NCBI GenBank assembly: GCA_030651905.1
Contig: JAUSBS010000018.1
Location: 1-35,184 of the forward strand
Length of the DNA: 35,184 nt
Origin: Coriobacteriia bacterium
Lineage (GTDB): Bacteria > Actinomycetota > Coriobacteriia > Anaerosomatales > PALSA-660
Direction of reading: 5' to 3'
The notes below the pieces were generated by a model. That model saw only the letters and a list, made by a program, of their open reading frames with translations. It was not told the origin of the DNA and ran no database searches. Positions within the stretch are counted from its first letter, which is position 1. The number at the start of each line of letters is the position of its first letter. Shown here one piece after another: positions 33,277-35,184 of this stretch. Both the position numbers and the translations under genes were made by a program.

Positions 33277-34009
33277 TCAGCGAGCCGATGCCCTCGATCC
33301 GCACTTCGACCACGTCACCGGCGGCCATCGGGCCGATACCGGACGGAGTGCCTGTGAGCACCGCATCGCCGGGCAGCAGGGTCATGACGTGGCTGACGAA
33401 GCTCACGACCTCAGGGACCGAGAAGATCATGTCTGACGTGCGCGTGGTCTGGACGCACTCGCCGTTGAGGTAGGTCTCGAGCAGCAGATCGGACGGATCG
33501 ACGTCGGTCTCGGCCCACGGGCCGAGCGGGCAGAAACCGTCGAAACCCTTCGCCCGGGTCCACTGTCCGTCGAGTTTCTGCAAGTCGCGCGCGGTGACGT
33601 CGTTCGCGCAGGTGTATCCGAGCACGTGCGACAGCGCGTCGCCCACGGGCACGCGGTGCGCGCGACGGCCCATGATGACGGCCAGTTCGCCCTCGTAGTC
33701 CACACGGCCGACGCCCGGCGGCAGGTGTATCTCGCCGCCGGTGGCGTTCATCGTGGTGGGAGGCTTGAGGAAGATCACGGGCTCCTTGGGGAGCTTGTGG
33801 CCCATCTCCGCGGCATGCGCCTTGTAGTTGATGCCGACGCACACGATCTTGGTGGGCATCGAGGGCGGCATGAGCCGCGCGCCATGAAGCGCGATAGTCT
33901 CCTCGGTCTCCCATGCGGCGAACGGCTCGTCGGAGATCAGCGTGATGCTGCCCTCATCGGCCAGGCCGTAGCGCACATCGTCGCCGGTGAACACGCGAAC
34001 GACTCTCAC
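33260..34009 (-). CDS. fumarylacetoacetate hydrolase (FAH) family protein
   Basis: A 249-residue single FAH-fold protein. Members are acylpyruvases, oxaloacetate decarboxylases or hydroxyhepta-diene-dioate isomerases acting on beta-keto acids with Mg2+. Metal ligands are E107 and E109 in VDYEGELAVI and D137 in CANDVTARDLQ. VCVGINYKAHAAEMG, KGFDGFCPLGPW and TGTPSGIGPM are further family signatures. The substrate is not determined; in citramalate-pathway context an oxaloacetate or acylpyruvate clean-up role is possible. The start is GTG 34009 with GAGGAG seven nt upstream. It lies 100 nt after the citramalate synthase stop, with a possible small ORF between, and overlaps the MFS gene tail-to-tail. 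Confidence 0.93.
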   Translation of the reverse strand: MRVVRVFTGDDVRYGLADEGSITLISDEPFAAWETEETIALHGARLMPPSMPTKIVCVGINYKAHAAEMGHKLPKEPVIFLKPPTTMNATGGEIHLPPGVGRVDYEGELAVIMGRRAHRVPVGDALSHVLGYTCANDVTARDLQKLDGQWTRAKGFDGFCPLGPWAETDVDPSDLLLETYLNGECVQTTRTSDMIFSVPEVVSFVSHVMTLLPGDAVLTGTPSGIGPMAAGDVVEVRIEGIGSLINRVV

Positions 34010-34101
34010 GCCGACTCCTCGTCATCCTCGGGTCCGGGCGCGCTCGTGCCCGGAGTCGCCATCAACGCAAGGTTCGACGTGTGGCCGCGCGGTTCCTGCA
34101 C
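34006..34101 (-). CDS. possible 31-residue peptide between citramalate synthase and FAH-family genes
   Basis: A short open frame from GTG 34101 to TGA 34006. AGGGG, overlapping the previous gene's TAG stop, lies six nt before the GTG. Its stop overlaps the FAH gene start by 4 nt (GTGA), the same coupling used throughout this window. The peptide (VQEPRGHTSNLALMATPGTS, then an acidic tail APGPEDDEESA) has no recognisable domain. A 7-bp hairpin (34033-34054) lies inside it. It may be a real coupled leader peptide or chance; an in-frame ATG 13 codons in gives a shorter version. Confidence 0.33.
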   Translation of the reverse strand: MQEPRGHTSNLALMATPGTSAPGPEDDEESA

Positions 34102-34109
34102 GCGCGCCC

Positions 34110-35184
34110 CTACTCCGCGGGTGCGCCGCCCGAGGGCCCGTGCGAAAGTCCGTAGTCGATGGCGTCGACGAGCGCTTCCCACGACGCTTCGATGATGTTC
34201 TCGGAGACGCCCACCGTTCCCCACGACTCCGTGCCATCGTCGGAGACGATGAGCACGCGGGTGATGGCGCCCGTGCCCTTCTTCTCGTCGAGCACGCGGA
34301 CCTTGTAGTCGGTGAGCTCCATGTTGGCGAGGTCGGGGTAGAAGCGCCCGATGGCGATGCGGATCGCCTTGTCGAGCGCATTGACGGGGCCGTTGCCCTC
34401 GGCGGTGGCGATGTAGCGATGGCCGCCGACATGGACCTTGATGGTCGCCTCGGTCATGACGCGGCCGTCCTCGCGCTTCTCCATGATGCAGCGGAAGGAC
34501 TCCAGTGCGAAGAACGGCCGGTAACTGCCGGTCTTCTTCTTGAGCATGACCTCGAGGCTGGCGTCCGCGGCCTCGAAGCTGTAGCCGTGGTGCTCGAGGT
34601 CCTTGATCGAGTCGAGGAGCGTCGAGACCGTGGCGGGATCACCTTCGAGGTCGATACCGAGCTCCTTCGCCTTCATGACGAGGCTGGCGCGGCCGGCCAG
34701 CTCGCTCATGACGACGCGCGCCAGGTTGCCGACAGCGCCTGGATCGATGTGCTCGTAGGCGCCCGCGAGGCGGTCGGTGGCGCTGGCATGCAAGCCGCCC
34801 TTGTGCGCGAAGGCGCTGGCGCCCACGTAGGGCTGGTGCGGGTACGGCGAGAGGTTCGCGGTCTCGGCCACGAAGTGTGAGACCTCGGTGAGGAGACGGA
34901 GTTGGTCCGCGGTCACGCAGTCGTCGCCCATCTTGAGCACGAGCGCCGGGATGATCGAGGTGAGGTCGGCGTTCCCGGCACGCTCGCCGTAGCCGTTCAT
35001 CGTGCCCTGGACGTGTACGCAGCCCGCGTCGATCGCGACGAGCGAGTCGGCGACGGCGCACCCGGCGTCGTTGTGCGCGTGGATTCCGAGCGGTGCTGGG
35101 ATGAGCGGCGCGACCTCGCGGATGACGCGCGCGACGTCCTGCGGCAGCGTGCCGCCATTGGTGTCGCACAGGACCACGGCTGCC
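34110..35184 (-). CDS. cimA: (R)-citramalate synthase (5' part outside window)
   Basis: The C-terminal 358 residues of a LeuA/CimA-family acyltransferase; the 5' end lies beyond the right edge, and the frame is open there. It opens with VVLCDTNGGTLP and the metal-binding GIHAHNDAGCAVAD (HxHND), then NGYGERAGNADL, all DRE-TIM metallolyase motifs. GGLHASA follows, and the C-terminal LeuA dimer/allosteric domain (TEATIKVHVGGHRYIATAEGNGPVNALDKAIRIAIGRF) is complete. The LCDTNGGTLP and ELAGRASLVMKAKELGIDL segments match the long CimA-like group that condenses pyruvate and acetyl-CoA to citramalate for isoleucine synthesis, rather than LeuA. Homocitrate synthase is a less likely alternative. Confidence 0.92.
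   Translation of the reverse strand, partial: AAVVLCDTNGGTLPQDVARVIREVAPLIPAPLGIHAHNDAGCAVADSLVAIDAGCVHVQGTMNGYGERAGNADLTSIIPALVLKMGDDCVTADQLRLLTEVSHFVAETANLSPYPHQPYVGASAFAHKGGLHASATDRLAGAYEHIDPGAVGNLARVVMSELAGRASLVMKAKELGIDLEGDPATVSTLLDSIKDLEHHGYSFEAADASLEVMLKKKTGSYRPFFALESFRCIMEKREDGRVMTEATIKVHVGGHRYIATAEGNGPVNALDKAIRIAIGRFYPDLANMELTDYKVRVLDEKKGTGAITRVLIVSDDGTESWGTVGVSENIIEASWEALVDAIDYGLSHGPSGGAPAE

Noticed and set aside
34033-34054. 7-bp hairpin TCCGGGC/GCCCGGA before the FAH-family gene
   Set aside because: No U tract and it lies between co-directional, probably co-transcribed genes; not called as a terminator.
1-35184. CRISPR arrays, insertion sequences, tRNA or rRNA genes
   Set aside because: Reading both strands by eye I found no regularly spaced repeats, transposase motifs, terminal inverted repeats or cloverleaf sequences. 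A tRNAscan and repeat search would be needed to exclude them fully.

Overview
The window is high-GC bacterial DNA packed with genes, almost all on the minus strand and joined by 4-nt ATGA/GTGA overlaps. Several features together suggest an anaerobic actinobacterium, most likely Coriobacteriia or a relative: a long TrpB2 under a tRNA(Trp) T-box, a PPi-type phosphofructokinase next to accDA, an archaeal-type class I aldolase, short HisG with HisZ, a YerC/TrpR-family regulator beside dnaE, and several GTG starts. The taxonomic placement is an inference; there is no rRNA to test it. I saw no tRNA, IS element, phage gene or CRISPR array.

Layout on the minus strand, read from low to high coordinates (so in reverse of transcription). 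1-396 is a class II aldolase cut by the window edge. 461-5528 is a copper-handling cluster: an exported protein, a CopA-type Cu+ ATPase, a DsbD/TauE-like membrane protein fused to two cupredoxin domains, and a small Cys-rich exported protein. 5600-8680 is pfp-accA-accD, tightly coupled, with its own likely promoter and a GC-rich hairpin separating it from the class I aldolase (8802-9740). A GNAT acetyltransferase and glutamine-dependent NAD synthetase follow.

12087-14395 is a possible sensory locus. A single-domain CheY-like receiver on the plus strand converges on a cobalamin-binding protein that carries both motifs of the CarH-type B12 photoreceptor module (W-x9-E-H and E-x-H-x-x-G). That protein has no DNA-binding domain and sits 13 nt after a membrane-anchored coiled-coil protein. 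14585-16408 holds trpB2 with a full T-box leader (specifier UGG, T-box UGGC, terminator) and a promoter. 16448-17394 is an SdpR/SdpI-like pair.

17488-27725 is one histidine operon transcribed hisZ-G-D-C-B-H-A-F, lipoprotein, hisI-hisE, degenerate M48 protease homologue, FMN split-barrel protein. It encodes every step except histidinol-phosphate phosphatase. 27833-31634 is dnaE plus the YerC-like regulator, which may control the his operon. 31828-33276 is an MFS exporter on the plus strand. 33260-35184 is a fumarylacetoacetate hydrolase-family gene, a possible 31-codon ORF and a citramalate synthase cut by the window edge.

The most interesting items are the putative light/B12 sensor without an output domain, the Trp T-box on trpB2, the M48 pseudo-protease and lipoprotein embedded in the his operon, and the DsbD-cupredoxin fusion in the copper cluster.
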